A stretch of DNA of 64,000 bases from an uncultured Agathobacter sp. (GCA_934316545.1 CAKRDT010000005.1:1-64000), one strand, 5' to 3'; counted from the stretch's first letter, positions 28,601-37,728 are shown. Numbers and translations: made by a program. The notes: generated from the letters alone by a model not told the origin.

Positions 28601-30359
28601 CCAAAACATATCGTACCGCATCCGCAGGCGTTGCCTGTCCTTCCCCATGACCATTTGGTTTATTGTCGTCTAAGTATGTCTTAAAATCAGTATATCTGGA
28701 ATTTTGATTTCCTGCGGGAACATTTTGGCTCGTATATTTCTGTGAGATACTACCATCATCCTTACATACAAACAGACGATCATTGACATAACCCTGATTA
28801 ACTTCATCTGTAATATTTCCTGCCACGCCGTAATTATCCCACTTTTCCTGATCGTTTGCCCAATACTGATACCACGAATTGTCACATTTTGGACTCGGTC
28901 TCTCCCCATTTGCATCCGAAAGCATAAATGTAAACATAGACCAATAATTCTGTGCCGTCTGCTTATCATTAACGATTTCATCATTCTCATTTTTGTAAGA
29001 TGATGCATTTAAATACTTTCCGTCAACAATAAGCGGATTGTCTTTATCTAAATATAATTTCTTAAATAATTCAGACTTCATGGAAAAAAGCATCACGGCA
29101 AGCTTATACATATTATTATTATACGCCGGTCTTGTAGCTTCATCATAATATCCGCTAAAATTCAGGTTCCAATCAAAAATCTGGGTTTTTATTTCCTTTT
29201 TCTGCGAAGCATTCATATAACTAGAGGATGTCATAACAATCGGCGCATAGTTTATATCTGCAGTAATTTTATTGTACATTGCTAAAGCTATCTGCCAACT
29301 GATATCTCTATCATTTTGTCCCTCAACATCTTCGAAGCTACTCTCATTCGATGACGATGTTGCATTATGTTGATAACGATTATACCTATTCCACTCTGCT
29401 TTATACGTCTCCCACTCACTATCCTTAACCATCGTCATTTTCGCAGTAGCAATATACAGATCCGCATATTTGACCCAATCAGGATTCGCATTTAATTCCT
29501 GAGGTGTAATCGTTTTAATAATTACAGAATAATCGTTGGCTTCTTCCTCACTAAGTCCCAGTGATTGCTTAAGAAAAGTCTCATTATTCTTGTAATAATA
29601 ATAACTGGCAGTACAATATACGGGATCGTCTTCACCGCTCCTTCTCTCGGTATAAATTCGATCTCCCACTGCAGTCATTAGATCATAAGAATCACTGATA
29701 TCCTGAAATGTCTGATTCGAATAATCATATTTTTTCTCTAATGAACCGATCGTATGCCAAATAATATTTCCGCCATTCTCTTTTACAATTGAACCATCCT
29801 CTTCCTGTACAAAGGAACCCTTACCATTCTCAACCAATTCATAATATCCATAATGATTCTCTTTAATATCATTTCTTAATTTAGGTGCATCCGAAAAATG
29901 TTCTTTATTTGCGATTTCAGGTTCATCTGCAAAAAAATAAGTCGGATTCTGTTGTTCTATAACGCATCCTTTAAATGAAGCCATTGTGCTTATATACCAA
30001 TCGCGTTTTACATAATCAGGATCCATCGGTTCACACCCACCAATCTGATAACCAAACGATCCATATTCCTCATAGGGCACAATCTCCAGAATAAAAAACG
30101 GGTTCTCTTTTGTTCCCAAAGCATACGTTGATTTATCCGCATCATACATATCACGCTTCGACTCCGGAATCTGATTGATCTTATCCACCACGCCTCTGGT
30201 CACAACCGGGAGATTATCTTCCGCCTTCAGCTTATTCTGATATCCGACCACACCAAGGCATAAAGCAACGATCCCCAGCACACAGGCTGCGGATGCGATT
30301 TTCTTTTTTGCTCCGGTAAGCGGACTATGCATTTTTATTTTCCGATTGACGCTTTTCAA
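25653..30359 (-). CDS. Giant DUF5057-type surface protein at end of pilus operon
   Basis: A 1568-residue protein with an N-terminal membrane anchor or signal (about residues 22-42, KIASAACVLGIVALCLGVVGY). The mature region is rich in Tyr, Asn and Asp, which I recognise as the DUF5057 type. It contains a flavodoxin/GATase-like stretch near residues 1020-1110 (MLIIGFGDCYGGED, GKSILFAHDLTSMN). It is the last gene of the type IV pilus operon, 86 bases after a PilW-like pilin, so it is probably surface-exposed and co-expressed with the pilus. The start is TTG at 30359 behind AAGGAAGGGG; an ATG at 30332 is an alternative. Whether it is an adhesin, a tip protein or an enzyme cannot be said. Confidence 0.75.
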   Translation of the reverse strand: MKSVNRKIKMHSPLTGAKKKIASAACVLGIVALCLGVVGYQNKLKAEDNLPVVTRGVVDKINQIPESKRDMYDADKSTYALGTKENPFFILEIVPYEEYGSFGYQIGGCEPMDPDYVKRDWYISTMASFKGCVIEQQNPTYFFADEPEIANKEHFSDAPKLRNDIKENHYGYYELVENGKGSFVQEEDGSIVKENGGNIIWHTIGSLEKKYDYSNQTFQDISDSYDLMTAVGDRIYTERRSGEDDPVYCTASYYYYKNNETFLKQSLGLSEEEANDYSVIIKTITPQELNANPDWVKYADLYIATAKMTMVKDSEWETYKAEWNRYNRYQHNATSSSNESSFEDVEGQNDRDISWQIALAMYNKITADINYAPIVMTSSSYMNASQKKEIKTQIFDWNLNFSGYYDEATRPAYNNNMYKLAVMLFSMKSELFKKLYLDKDNPLIVDGKYLNASSYKNENDEIVNDKQTAQNYWSMFTFMLSDANGERPSPKCDNSWYQYWANDQEKWDNYGVAGNITDEVNQGYVNDRLFVCKDDGSISQKYTSQNVPAGNQNSRYTDFKTYLDDNKPNGHGEGQATPADAVRYVLGQRNNTNKIEGDLNVLDIEPCYDSKNGYSLTKNYIYMMVPNLEGKVNITHMTTAEFIGTAQDLNSTYDLIYMGLDDGAYNKEQQTLKDPTDNKDVSGQFTKWNDSSMNGKVYFHTGDVAKSALYDEWEWNYRSNHSVKFLWLGRASATQDEDFPVIRFPGNDITKIKKDELSKYLDAGYPIVAERYLYANNKLRIDQYSNISAFIREEKEAGSSLYRSVDRAAIEKALRCSQAEVEWKELPELYNGKTESKSSSTIPDADYLNTDTNGRSLLTFKFAVKDEDPDHKYKYRIYIDQNGDGKFERDEIFYHAKTATASGVEQQRTIKISKLYVGLIQWKIEVYRTDNQQIRFTKTGCSAAKNRTGSKKQINVLQIMPKDGDYNGKLNLSTDPLFTKYYKNLNDYEISVDTITCSRFMEYFKNGNRFSFDESKDVNIGGDGEQNPSAYPDSIKTQLYDKYNMLIIGFGDCYGGEDLSNENGAVDFIKYFAAKGKSILFAHDLTSMNNVKVQANLRNPYGYSANALLRDLMGMNRYKAVSNQLSAAERNKIIRYQEKQKDEQGDNKYDTVTDVNGKSLDEIHGFTYYEIKRLAFDKQKWTKEDWGRDDKWQNNDKWPQGKKPDDWEVIRNWKMPYQYLIKDAKGDAVCNVNWQTTNSGFNNLNDETTLVTKTNEGQITQYPYKIGTWTTNNKNENVFDDSKLEVAKTHGQYYQLNMEDPEVTVWYCLADAGKVCGEGKSDVYGVSPNDTANNYYIYSKANIFYSGVGHSKVESDMEAKLFINTIIGAYRVSYEPPIVEVLNPEAEITDTKNLSYTMTYNQEYDGDTTEILSQKAADTANEGAGSDADFDMVKVWFSPVELNAISTRLRFSIYYTDGNSGEKHYVTTIYHVNEDDKVDTLTTNESRNWVYADEKNAQGDYITDNINSMDEYYFYYPKAYLSENWKDKDGNVHTNARRNITFEIKNNKIKETGYTKLNMQTQALFLLD

Positions 30360-30445
30360 TATGAACGCCCCTTCCTTATCTGGGATCTAAGCCCATTTTG
30401 ATCACTCACAGTTTTGCCAAAATAGGTTTCTGACATTTTGCAAGT

Positions 30446-31024
30446 TTATCGCAGTACATTTCTCAGTTTAAACACGTTTTGTATCTCATATTTTTGTTTT
30501 AGATATTCCATCTGAAACGAAACGGTAACGGATGTCTGCGAAGAGGTATCGACCGTCCCTGTAAAAGCCGTCACATACTCTCCGAGCAGATTCTGTTGCA
30601 CTTCATCCACATCTGCGTCGATCACGGTTGTGTCACTTTCTGCATCTGCCACAGCTGCCGTCTTTGTGTACAGTTTCTTTCCGCTTGCCGATAGCCAGAT
30701 CACACGCTTACTGGCCGGTTCGGATGCTGCGGCTCCGTTCGGGTTCTCCACCGAAGTCTTGCGTGGAATCCGATAGATGACAATTCCCTGTGCACCGGAG
30801 GTCGATGGATCCAATGCTTCCACCCGGTTTCCTTCCATTACCCACATACCGATCTGTTCCATCAGAATCTGCGACTCGGATTGCAGATCGATCTGTGCGG
30901 ATGCATTGTTATAATTTTTGTGTGCCGCCCCAAGGAACATGGTTGCGGCAACCATAATGATCGAAGCGATTGCGATCGCAATGATCAGTTCGATGAACGT
31001 AATTCCTCTTTGATCCCGATTCAC
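30446..31024 (-). CDS. PilW-like minor prepilin
   Basis: A 192-residue type IV prepilin-like protein. After a short basic leader the motif RG-ITFIELIIAIAIASIIMV shows the prepilin peptidase site, Glu at +5 and a 20-residue hydrophobic helix. The rest (about 40-190) is a globular domain with the PilW/ComGF flavour (QSESQILMEQIGMWVMEGNRV). The start is a GTG at 31024 with AGGAAGTGG just upstream. It is the fourth minor pilin-type gene of the operon and probably sits at the pilus tip or primes assembly; that is inferred from other systems. Confidence 0.8.
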   Translation of the reverse strand: MNRDQRGITFIELIIAIAIASIIMVAATMFLGAAHKNYNNASAQIDLQSESQILMEQIGMWVMEGNRVEALDPSTSGAQGIVIYRIPRKTSVENPNGAAASEPASKRVIWLSASGKKLYTKTAAVADAESDTTVIDADVDEVQQNLLGEYVTAFTGTVDTSSQTSVTVSFQMEYLKQKYEIQNVFKLRNVLR

Positions 31025-31095
31025 ACAACCACTTCCTTTCTGCTTTCCGCTTCCTAATTTTATACCACGTTTATCAACGCACCATTTTTAACCCA

Positions 31096-31614
31096 TCAAT
31101 TCGACTCAACAAAATGCTTTCCGGTATCCATCACAAGCCGGATACTGTATTTTGGCACACCATCGATCAGAATCGTCTGCACCGTTGTATTGGCGGTATC
31201 AAACGTTGCCTGCTTCGTGTAGGCGATCTTCATGAAACCATTCTCCGCCAGCTCCGTTCCGTCCTGACAGAGTTTGATCGTATTGTTCGATAATTTGGTT
31301 CCGTCCTTCGTCAGCTTCGTTGCATCAAATGTCGAAAGATTATCCGGCAAGATCTGCTCATAATAGCCGTTGTCCAGATGATAAATATACAGATAGTAAT
31401 TTCCGCTTTTGCTGATGGACTTCACCTGCAGCTGATTCAATGAAGCATCCAGGGTCTTCATGACCTTCTGCGTATCCGCATAATGCAGATGCCCGATCAT
31501 CATGACCGCCGTGCTCGCCAGTATTCCTATGATTGCGATCACGATAATGATCTCCACCAGAGTAATTCCCCTTTGATCCTGCCGTCTTTTCTTTTTTAAC
31601 CATCGCTCTCTCAT
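31096..31614 (-). CDS. Type IV prepilin-like protein
   Basis: A 172-residue prepilin with a long basic leader (RERWLKKKRRQDQ), cleavage motif RG-ITLVEIIIVIAIIGIL with Glu at +5, and a small C-terminal domain. The leader is unusually long and charged for a pseudopilin, as in several Gram-positive type IV pilins. I chose the ATG at 31614, 11 bases after the stop of the preceding gene and behind AGGGG. The frame to 31641 overlaps that gene. Confidence 0.8.
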   Translation of the reverse strand: MRERWLKKKRRQDQRGITLVEIIIVIAIIGILASTAVMMIGHLHYADTQKVMKTLDASLNQLQVKSISKSGNYYLYIYHLDNGYYEQILPDNLSTFDATKLTKDGTKLSNNTIKLCQDGTELAENGFMKIAYTKQATFDTANTTVQTILIDGVPKYSIRLVMDTGKHFVESN

Positions 31615-31625
31615 CGGCGCACCCC

Positions 31626-33854
31626 TTAGTTCTTCTTCCATTCATCGTAATTGATATACGAATCCAGATCCAGCTGACCGGAAACACTGTCGACAGCCGT
31701 GCCGGAGCAATCACGGAAGAACTTGGAAAAAAGCGGAGGCTTGCGGCTTTGATCATCTTTAAACAGATTGGAGACAAGCAGTTTGTTGCCTTTTACCTGC
31801 ACGTTCGCATCAAACGTAATCTTACCGCCGGAAATGATCAGCCCTTCAAAATTTCCGCTGACTTTGACGCTTCCGGTTGCCACAACAATGCCCTTTGTGA
31901 TCGAAGTCGGAAGATTATACACACCGGTGTTATCGATCAGGTAGACATCGTCTGCCGGATGATACACTGTGAATTCGGTATCTCCCGGATTCTTGTGTTT
32001 TGCGATCTCCTCCTGCAGTGCGCTTCGGTCAATCAGTTTGTCGAATAACGGATCGATTGACTTGTCGATTTTTTCATGTCCGCTCGCATCCGTCACGCTA
32101 AAGCGTACCTGATCCGGTGTCACAGACTGTCCGGATACTTTTAGCCCAAGTTCCAAAGACTTATAACTTACCGCCAGCTTCGAACAATAATCCCACATAC
32201 GCCCCGCAGAGTCCTTCCAATTGTCCGGTTCAATCGTTACCGCCTTCTCCCGAAACATTTCTTCCGACCTGGTCCGGTACATAATATCTCCGCTCAACGT
32301 CATGATCATATGATTATGCTCATCGATAATTAAGGCATCCTTATCCAGATAGGTTCCGGCAAGCCCGCCTGCTTTAGCAGTATTTCCGGCATAATACGCA
32401 GCATAGAATTCATTCGCATCCTGCTGCGATTGAAAATTCAGATAATAATTGACACCATTGGTGTAATAGTAAGGTACGATCGGATTCGCATGGTTCAACC
32501 AGCCGTCAAGCTTCACCGGATCCACCTGGATGGACGCGGCATAGTCTCTTTCACCGATCGGATACTCCGTTTCACCGATCCTGACCTTCTGCGCATCGTT
32601 CCACTTTAACACAACGCCCTCGGTGCTCTCCACCTTCACATACTTATCCGGAACATAGTAAGCCAGCTGGTTCGTTCTCGCCGCGATCGACTCACCCATC
32701 TGAATATCCGTGTTACTGGAATTGTTCCCGCGTGAGATAAAGGTTCTTCCTGCAAGCAGCAGATAGTTAAGATTTTGTATATTTAATGAGCTGTTTTTTC
32801 CATTGATCATGATTGCACTGCTAAAGTCGGCATCCGTTGCAACCGTATCGCCCGCTCCGTAATTCTTCTGGAAATTGTAACCGTAATAATTTCCCCGAAG
32901 CGTTACCTTGCTCTCCTTTGCATTGAGCGCAAGATCATCCGCTACATAAATGTTTCCGTTCACATCAAGTGTTGCAGCGCTTTTTCCGGTTGTCATAAGA
33001 TTCTCCGCCCAGATGGAGGAATTTCCGTTTCCGACCGTAAGTGCCGATCCCATATCCGCCACAATATCGCCACGGGTAAGGATCATCCTGCCATTCAGCA
33101 CGCCGGTTCCGTTACCGGAAGCCACAATGCCGCCAACTCCCGCATACACGCTTCCGTCCACAGTGACACCGGGTGCATTTACGTTGATCTGATCATCCGC
33201 GATCAAAGCGTATTTCATAAATTCCTTCACCTGGCTCTGACCGGAAAAGTTCATATCCGGTGTGGAAAATACCAGATTGGTCGTGATCGTAGTCTCATAA
33301 TCCTGTGCATCCTTATAGGCCACCCGGACACCTTTTAAGGTAAAAGTGCCGGCTCCGTAATCAATTTCATATTTCGGATCTGCAGGTGCAACAAAACAAT
33401 CCTGCTGCGTTCCATCCAGAATACACCCCTTTACCTTGCCGGTATCGTATCCTGCAACACGGTACACCACGGTTCCCTCATCATTGGTCGTGTCGACCTT
33501 TGTCTTCATCGGATCGGCAAAATACTTTTCCAGACCGTTCATATAGTTCTGCTTAAATACATCCTGCGCATTCTTACCGCCGCTCGTATAGTCCACATAA
33601 TGCTGCAGCACATCCGCATACGCATTTTCTAATGCCGTCTCTGCCTGCTCCCTTGCACCGGTGCGCAGATCATCCATGATTGCATCGGCACTGTAGAAAT
33701 TCTTCTTCGTGCCGCGCTCGACTTCCTTCATCTGGATATTCACGATCGTGATCTTTGTGATCACCACTGCGATCGCGCTGACAACCACCATGAGTATTAA
33801 AACGGCAAGCAGGGAAGCCCCGCGATCATCTTTATGAAAAGAATTCTTTTTCAT
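31626..33854 (-). CDS. PilX-like pilus assembly protein with large beta domain
   Basis: A 742-residue protein whose first 45 residues (DDRGASLLAVLILMVVVSAIAVV) resemble the PilX N-terminal helix, which lacks the strict Glu+5 of major pilins. The long remainder is rich in Gly, Asn and Val with regular DGSVYAG.. and GKNSSLNIQNLN.. strings, suggesting a right-handed beta-solenoid near residues 210-330 and again near 690. Such large PilX-like proteins could be tip adhesins. It starts two bases after the stop of the upstream gene (TAG-CG-ATG) and ends 11 bases before the next. Confidence 0.7.
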   Translation of the reverse strand: MKKNSFHKDDRGASLLAVLILMVVVSAIAVVITKITIVNIQMKEVERGTKKNFYSADAIMDDLRTGAREQAETALENAYADVLQHYVDYTSGGKNAQDVFKQNYMNGLEKYFADPMKTKVDTTNDEGTVVYRVAGYDTGKVKGCILDGTQQDCFVAPADPKYEIDYGAGTFTLKGVRVAYKDAQDYETTITTNLVFSTPDMNFSGQSQVKEFMKYALIADDQINVNAPGVTVDGSVYAGVGGIVASGNGTGVLNGRMILTRGDIVADMGSALTVGNGNSSIWAENLMTTGKSAATLDVNGNIYVADDLALNAKESKVTLRGNYYGYNFQKNYGAGDTVATDADFSSAIMINGKNSSLNIQNLNYLLLAGRTFISRGNNSSNTDIQMGESIAARTNQLAYYVPDKYVKVESTEGVVLKWNDAQKVRIGETEYPIGERDYAASIQVDPVKLDGWLNHANPIVPYYYTNGVNYYLNFQSQQDANEFYAAYYAGNTAKAGGLAGTYLDKDALIIDEHNHMIMTLSGDIMYRTRSEEMFREKAVTIEPDNWKDSAGRMWDYCSKLAVSYKSLELGLKVSGQSVTPDQVRFSVTDASGHEKIDKSIDPLFDKLIDRSALQEEIAKHKNPGDTEFTVYHPADDVYLIDNTGVYNLPTSITKGIVVATGSVKVSGNFEGLIISGGKITFDANVQVKGNKLLVSNLFKDDQSRKPPLFSKFFRDCSGTAVDSVSGQLDLDSYINYDEWKKN

Positions 33855-33856
33855 CG

Positions 33857-34975
33857 CTACTCCCCTTTCGCTGAATCAACGGTAATGTAGCGGTAATCGT
33901 CCTTATCTACTCCATCGCCCTTGTCTTTTTTGTATACACTGACTTCAATATTTACTTTTCGGATCCCCTGTTCCTTTTCCACCAAAGCCTTCACATTACT
34001 CAACAGATAGGAATCCTGCCAGATTTCTCCCTTATTTGTCACTGCCGGATTTTCATAGGATTTCTGTCCCAGATTCGAGGCGATCTCCGGCATCGAACAA
34101 CCATTTTTCGGCGAAATCGTCAACCGGTACAAAGGAAAATCTGTATTGACCTTATCGATATTCTGACAGACGATCACAAGTTTCGGGACTCCCACGCCGA
34201 CATCGCACCTGAGTTCTATTTCATCGGTATTCTGGAAAACCTGATACATCAGATAAATATGCTCGACATTTTCAATGTCCTCTTCCGCATAATTACTGCA
34301 TTGGTACTGATCAGCCGCATCCACTCCGTCCACGCCCTCACAACGGTAAAAGCATTCCACCGCCACATAATCCGCTTTCACCGTAATCGAAATCGTCCGG
34401 TGCAGATTCGCACGGATTACATCCGTACTCATAGCCGAAATCTTGTGTTCGTCCGCATACCCCATGTTTTTTGCGGAGAAATAAGTTAATGCGTCCTGCA
34501 GCTGCCCATTTTCCAGTGCGATCACATCAACCGTTCCGTCAATTCCGTCCACCTGCGGCACTTTGCTTAGATTTTCTGCCTGGTTCGTGCTGACGCTTAC
34601 CCGGATATCGTATTTCTCGCCGATTGCATCTGCCTGTCCGTAGTAATCTACGCTGCCACCGGTCTCAGTGGGTCCCGGCGCAGCCGGCGTATAGGAAACC
34701 TTCACATAATTCTCAGCTTCCAGATAAGGCACATCAAAGCCGGACGCATCCGCATTCTGCACAAGATTCGGCTGGTTTTTCAGATTTTCCATCACTTCCT
34801 GCGCCAGATTCGATGCGTGCTGCTTATCTGCCATCTTCGCATTGTATTTCATGGACTGCGTAAAATACGACATGAGCGGAATCGAGAGGATTGCAAGGAT
34901 TGCCATCGAAAGAATGACTTCCAGCAATGAAAAACCGGCATTGGATAAAGCCCTTTGATTTTTTTGTTTTTTCAT
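33857..34975 (-). CDS. PilV-like prepilin
   Basis: A 372-residue prepilin. NAG-FSLLEVILSMAILAILSIPLM gives the cleavage site, Glu at +5 and the hydrophobic helix; the following heptad-like stretch MKYNAKMADKQHASNLAQEVMENLKNQ is the usual alpha-1 extension of PilV/GspI proteins. The globular part is larger than in Gram-negative PilV. It lies 35 bases after pilO and almost touches the next gene, so they are surely co-transcribed. It is a likely minor pilin. Confidence 0.8.
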   Translation of the reverse strand: MKKQKNQRALSNAGFSLLEVILSMAILAILSIPLMSYFTQSMKYNAKMADKQHASNLAQEVMENLKNQPNLVQNADASGFDVPYLEAENYVKVSYTPAAPGPTETGGSVDYYGQADAIGEKYDIRVSVSTNQAENLSKVPQVDGIDGTVDVIALENGQLQDALTYFSAKNMGYADEHKISAMSTDVIRANLHRTISITVKADYVAVECFYRCEGVDGVDAADQYQCSNYAEEDIENVEHIYLMYQVFQNTDEIELRCDVGVGVPKLVIVCQNIDKVNTDFPLYRLTISPKNGCSMPEIASNLGQKSYENPAVTNKGEIWQDSYLLSNVKALVEKEQGIRKVNIEVSVYKKDKGDGVDKDDYRYITVDSAKGE

Positions 34976-35010
34976 CCGAAAGCCCCCTTTCCGGTCTTTT
35001 TATGCTCCGT

Positions 35011-35859
35011 CTAGTACGGATCTCCCAAAGCTTCCTGTGAACGTTCTATCGTTTTACCGAAGATATTCGATACACCCTTTGGCATGAAGTCAAATACCGG
35101 AGGAACGTACTCTTTACCGGTATTCGTAATATAGTACATGTTCAGTGTCATCTCACCGGTCAGTTTTCCGGTAGCATCGTCAAACGCAGCCGTAAACTGC
35201 GTAATCGTTGTGCGGTCCTGAAACGCATTGACATACGCGATCATTTCTTTTAATCCGTTGTAGCTTGCTTCGTAACGGATTCCGATCGATGCATAATATC
35301 CTGCGACATCTCCGGTTGTATCTGCAGATGCGTCCGTTGCTGCATCGTCTGTTCCGTCCCCGGTGCTCTGGGTATCCGCAGTGGTATCCGTTGTCGCAGA
35401 AGTGTCATCGGCCGCACTGTCGGCGGCTCCGTCCGCGGTCTCCGTGCTGCTGTCCGCAGTATCTGCGCTGCTGTCCGCTGTTGTCGTATCGGCTGCTCCC
35501 ACAAGCGGCATACGCATCGCAAACGTGATATCCGTGATATGGAAATCACTGCTGTGGTCTTCATAATCCTGCAGCGATTCGATGGATTTCTCCGTCGTCA
35601 TATCGGACGGATACTTCGCAATAATGTCCGCCTGCGTCTGCTTCATATTCTCAATATTTTCCTTTACCTGCGACAGGGAAGCCTCCATCTGCTGCATCTG
35701 CTGCACCTTGGCACTATCCTGCTCGTTCTGTGCCTCAAGTTCGCTCGCCTTCGTCATTCCTTTATTGAAGATGAAAAAGTAAGAGCACGCCAGAATCACG
35801 ATTGCAAAGAATATGATCAAAAGCCGCTTATCCGAATCTGAAATTTTTATCTTATTCAT
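35011..35859 (-). CDS. PilO-like pilus alignment protein
   Basis: A 282-residue bitopic membrane protein: short cytoplasmic start, one helix (about 13-31, LLIIFFAIVILACSYFFIF), a coiled coil (about 37-80), then a PilO-type ferredoxin-like domain near 190-260. Between coil and domain is a striking low-complexity stretch (about 118-185) made mostly of Asp, Ala, Thr and Ser. PilO normally pairs with PilN to link the inner platform to the fibre. The ATG at 35859 overlaps the end of pilM/N by 8 bases and has GGAGGAG before it; the longer frame to 35901 is unlikely. Confidence 0.75.
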   Translation of the reverse strand: MNKIKISDSDKRLLIIFFAIVILACSYFFIFNKGMTKASELEAQNEQDSAKVQQMQQMEASLSQVKENIENMKQTQADIIAKYPSDMTTEKSIESLQDYEDHSSDFHITDITFAMRMPLVGAADTTTADSSADTADSSTETADGAADSAADDTSATTDTTADTQSTGDGTDDAATDASADTTGDVAGYYASIGIRYEASYNGLKEMIAYVNAFQDRTTITQFTAAFDDATGKLTGEMTLNMYYITNTGKEYVPPVFDFMPKGVSNIFGKTIERSQEALGDPY

Positions 35860-37576
35860 CTGCCTGCTCCTCCGATTCCTGCACATCTGCATAATATGCA
35901 TTCACTGTATAAGTCCACTCGCTGCTTCCGCTCTCCTCATCCGTCTGTTCCGACATGGATGGGATCGAAGGATCCGTAAGTAATGTCACATTCTGGAAAT
36001 TGAGCAGCATCTGGCCAACCGTAATCTTTCGATCCGCCGTCATATTCAGCGTGATCAGATTGTCATCCGTCTGCATACTGGTTACTTTTATTGCACTCGG
36101 AAGTTCTGCTTCCAACTGCTCGATCAGAGGAAGAAGATATTCATTCTTTGTCTTCGTTGCGTCATCGATTGTGACATAAACCTGCTCCTCCTGCTGCACG
36201 CTGCTGCTCTCGTCATACGTCTGCTGCACATAGGCAAGCGACTCCAACTGATCCGTCAGATGACGATGCTCGGAATGGGCGATCAGCTGACGCACGCTCG
36301 ATCCAAGGATCAAAAGCAGACTAAGCAGTAATGATCCCGCCAGCAGTACATATGCCGTGTGCAGATCATTTTTCTTGGAATCTGCCGCCTGCATCTCCTT
36401 CGGCTTCGCGTCAAGCGGATGCACAGCAGCACCGATCACCGAAAGGAATCCGACCGGCGTGGCTGCACGCGGCTGTCTTGGGGTGCTGCTCTCTTCCATT
36501 ACCGGATCGGTATAATCCTGATGCTCTTTCTTTCCGGCTTTCTTTTTGTCATTTACTCCATTCTGATTTCTCAGATCGATGATCTTTGCGAAATCAATCT
36601 TCTGCAGCGGAAGCGGTAACTCCTGCGCAAAAAGCTTATGGATTCCCGCAAAACGCGATCCGTCGCCGACCAGATACACGTTTCCGACGAACTCTTTTTT
36701 TACCTGATTCTGATAATAGTCCAATGCCGTATTGGCAATGCGCAGATGATACCGGAGCGATTCCGCCAGATCCTCATATGCCTCGTCTGCCTGTGTCTGA
36801 TCGATCGCCTGCTGCGCAGGATCTCCGTTGTCCGGCATCGACGGCTTATTAAAGATGACATTGTGCTCCAGCAGGAAATCAAATGCCTTCTCCTCGTCAT
36901 CGATTCCAAGGATCGGATGATCCACCACGGCGGAAATGGTTGCACCGTATCCGTATGGTGTCACACGCTGGAACGCAAGTTTCTTGTTCTCTAAAATGCT
37001 GATAACGGTCGCCTGCTCCTCCAGCTGGATGATCATCGCATTATCTACGAAGCTGTCACACATCAGCTGAATGCAGCCATTGCCGATATAATCAAAGGTT
37101 TCCACCTTCAGTCCTGCCAGTTGGGCAAAGGACACATAGTTGCCCAGCAGATTATCCGGGATTGCGACCAGAAGAAGCTTTAACTGTTTTTTCCCGTCAT
37201 CCTCAACGACATCCATCTTGCTGTAACTGATCGTGTAGCCACTGATGTCCATCGGGAAATAATCGCGGCTCTGCGCATCGATGATGCCCTTGATCTTGTT
37301 GTCTTTGACATACGGAATCACCACTTCGCGGGTAACGACCTTGGAAGAGGACAACGTAAATACAACGTCCTTTTCCAAAATCTGCCGGCGCACAAGTTCT
37401 TCTTTTAACGCTCTCGCCAGACTGTCTTTATCTCTTATGTATCCGTCTTCCACCGCATGCTCCGGCGTACGGAAGGCAAATGCCTCATGTACCGGTGGAT
37501 TTTTCTTGCGGTAATCGACCAAAGCGACCTTGGTCCACTGGATTCCGGTCTCAATACTGATCACTTTTTTTGCCAC
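35852..37576 (-). CDS. Fused PilM-PilN pilus assembly protein
   Basis: A 574-residue protein. Residues 1-330 have the actin-like ATPase fold of PilM (KVISIETGIQWTKVALVDY at the start, YLVGDGSRFAGIHKLFAQEL near the end of the fold). A Pro/Lys-rich linker leads to a single membrane helix near 405-428 (TAYVLLAGSLLLSLLLILG) and a PilN-like periplasm-side domain with coiled coil to the end. In Gram-negative bacteria these are two proteins held together by the PilN N-terminal peptide; here they are covalently joined. I take the GTG at 37576 as start because GAGGGGGAAG lies directly upstream. Confidence 0.75.
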   Translation of the reverse strand: MAKKVISIETGIQWTKVALVDYRKKNPPVHEAFAFRTPEHAVEDGYIRDKDSLARALKEELVRRQILEKDVVFTLSSSKVVTREVVIPYVKDNKIKGIIDAQSRDYFPMDISGYTISYSKMDVVEDDGKKQLKLLLVAIPDNLLGNYVSFAQLAGLKVETFDYIGNGCIQLMCDSFVDNAMIIQLEEQATVISILENKKLAFQRVTPYGYGATISAVVDHPILGIDDEEKAFDFLLEHNVIFNKPSMPDNGDPAQQAIDQTQADEAYEDLAESLRYHLRIANTALDYYQNQVKKEFVGNVYLVGDGSRFAGIHKLFAQELPLPLQKIDFAKIIDLRNQNGVNDKKKAGKKEHQDYTDPVMEESSTPRQPRAATPVGFLSVIGAAVHPLDAKPKEMQAADSKKNDLHTAYVLLAGSLLLSLLLILGSSVRQLIAHSEHRHLTDQLESLAYVQQTYDESSSVQQEEQVYVTIDDATKTKNEYLLPLIEQLEAELPSAIKVTSMQTDDNLITLNMTADRKITVGQMLLNFQNVTLLTDPSIPSMSEQTDEESGSSEWTYTVNAYYADVQESEEQADE

Positions 37577-37702
37577 TTTTTCTTCCCCCTCATTTTCGTT
37601 CCAAATATATATGGAAAAACATATATAAAACAATCACCAGCTCTCACACTTTCTTTTCCAAACGCAATTGTCTTATATATATTTTCCGTTCTATGCACAG
37701 AC

Positions 37703-37728
37703 AAAAGAAGTAAGTTTTCTCTTCTTTT
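37703..37728 (-). terminator. Weak hairpin between pilD and pilM/N
   Basis: Minus-strand AAAAGAAG-agaaaactta-CTTCTTTT overlapping the pilD stop region and followed by GTCTG. With only four T at the stem base it may attenuate rather than stop pilus operon transcription. The remaining 125 bases to pilM/N show no promoter that I trust. Confidence 0.4.
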
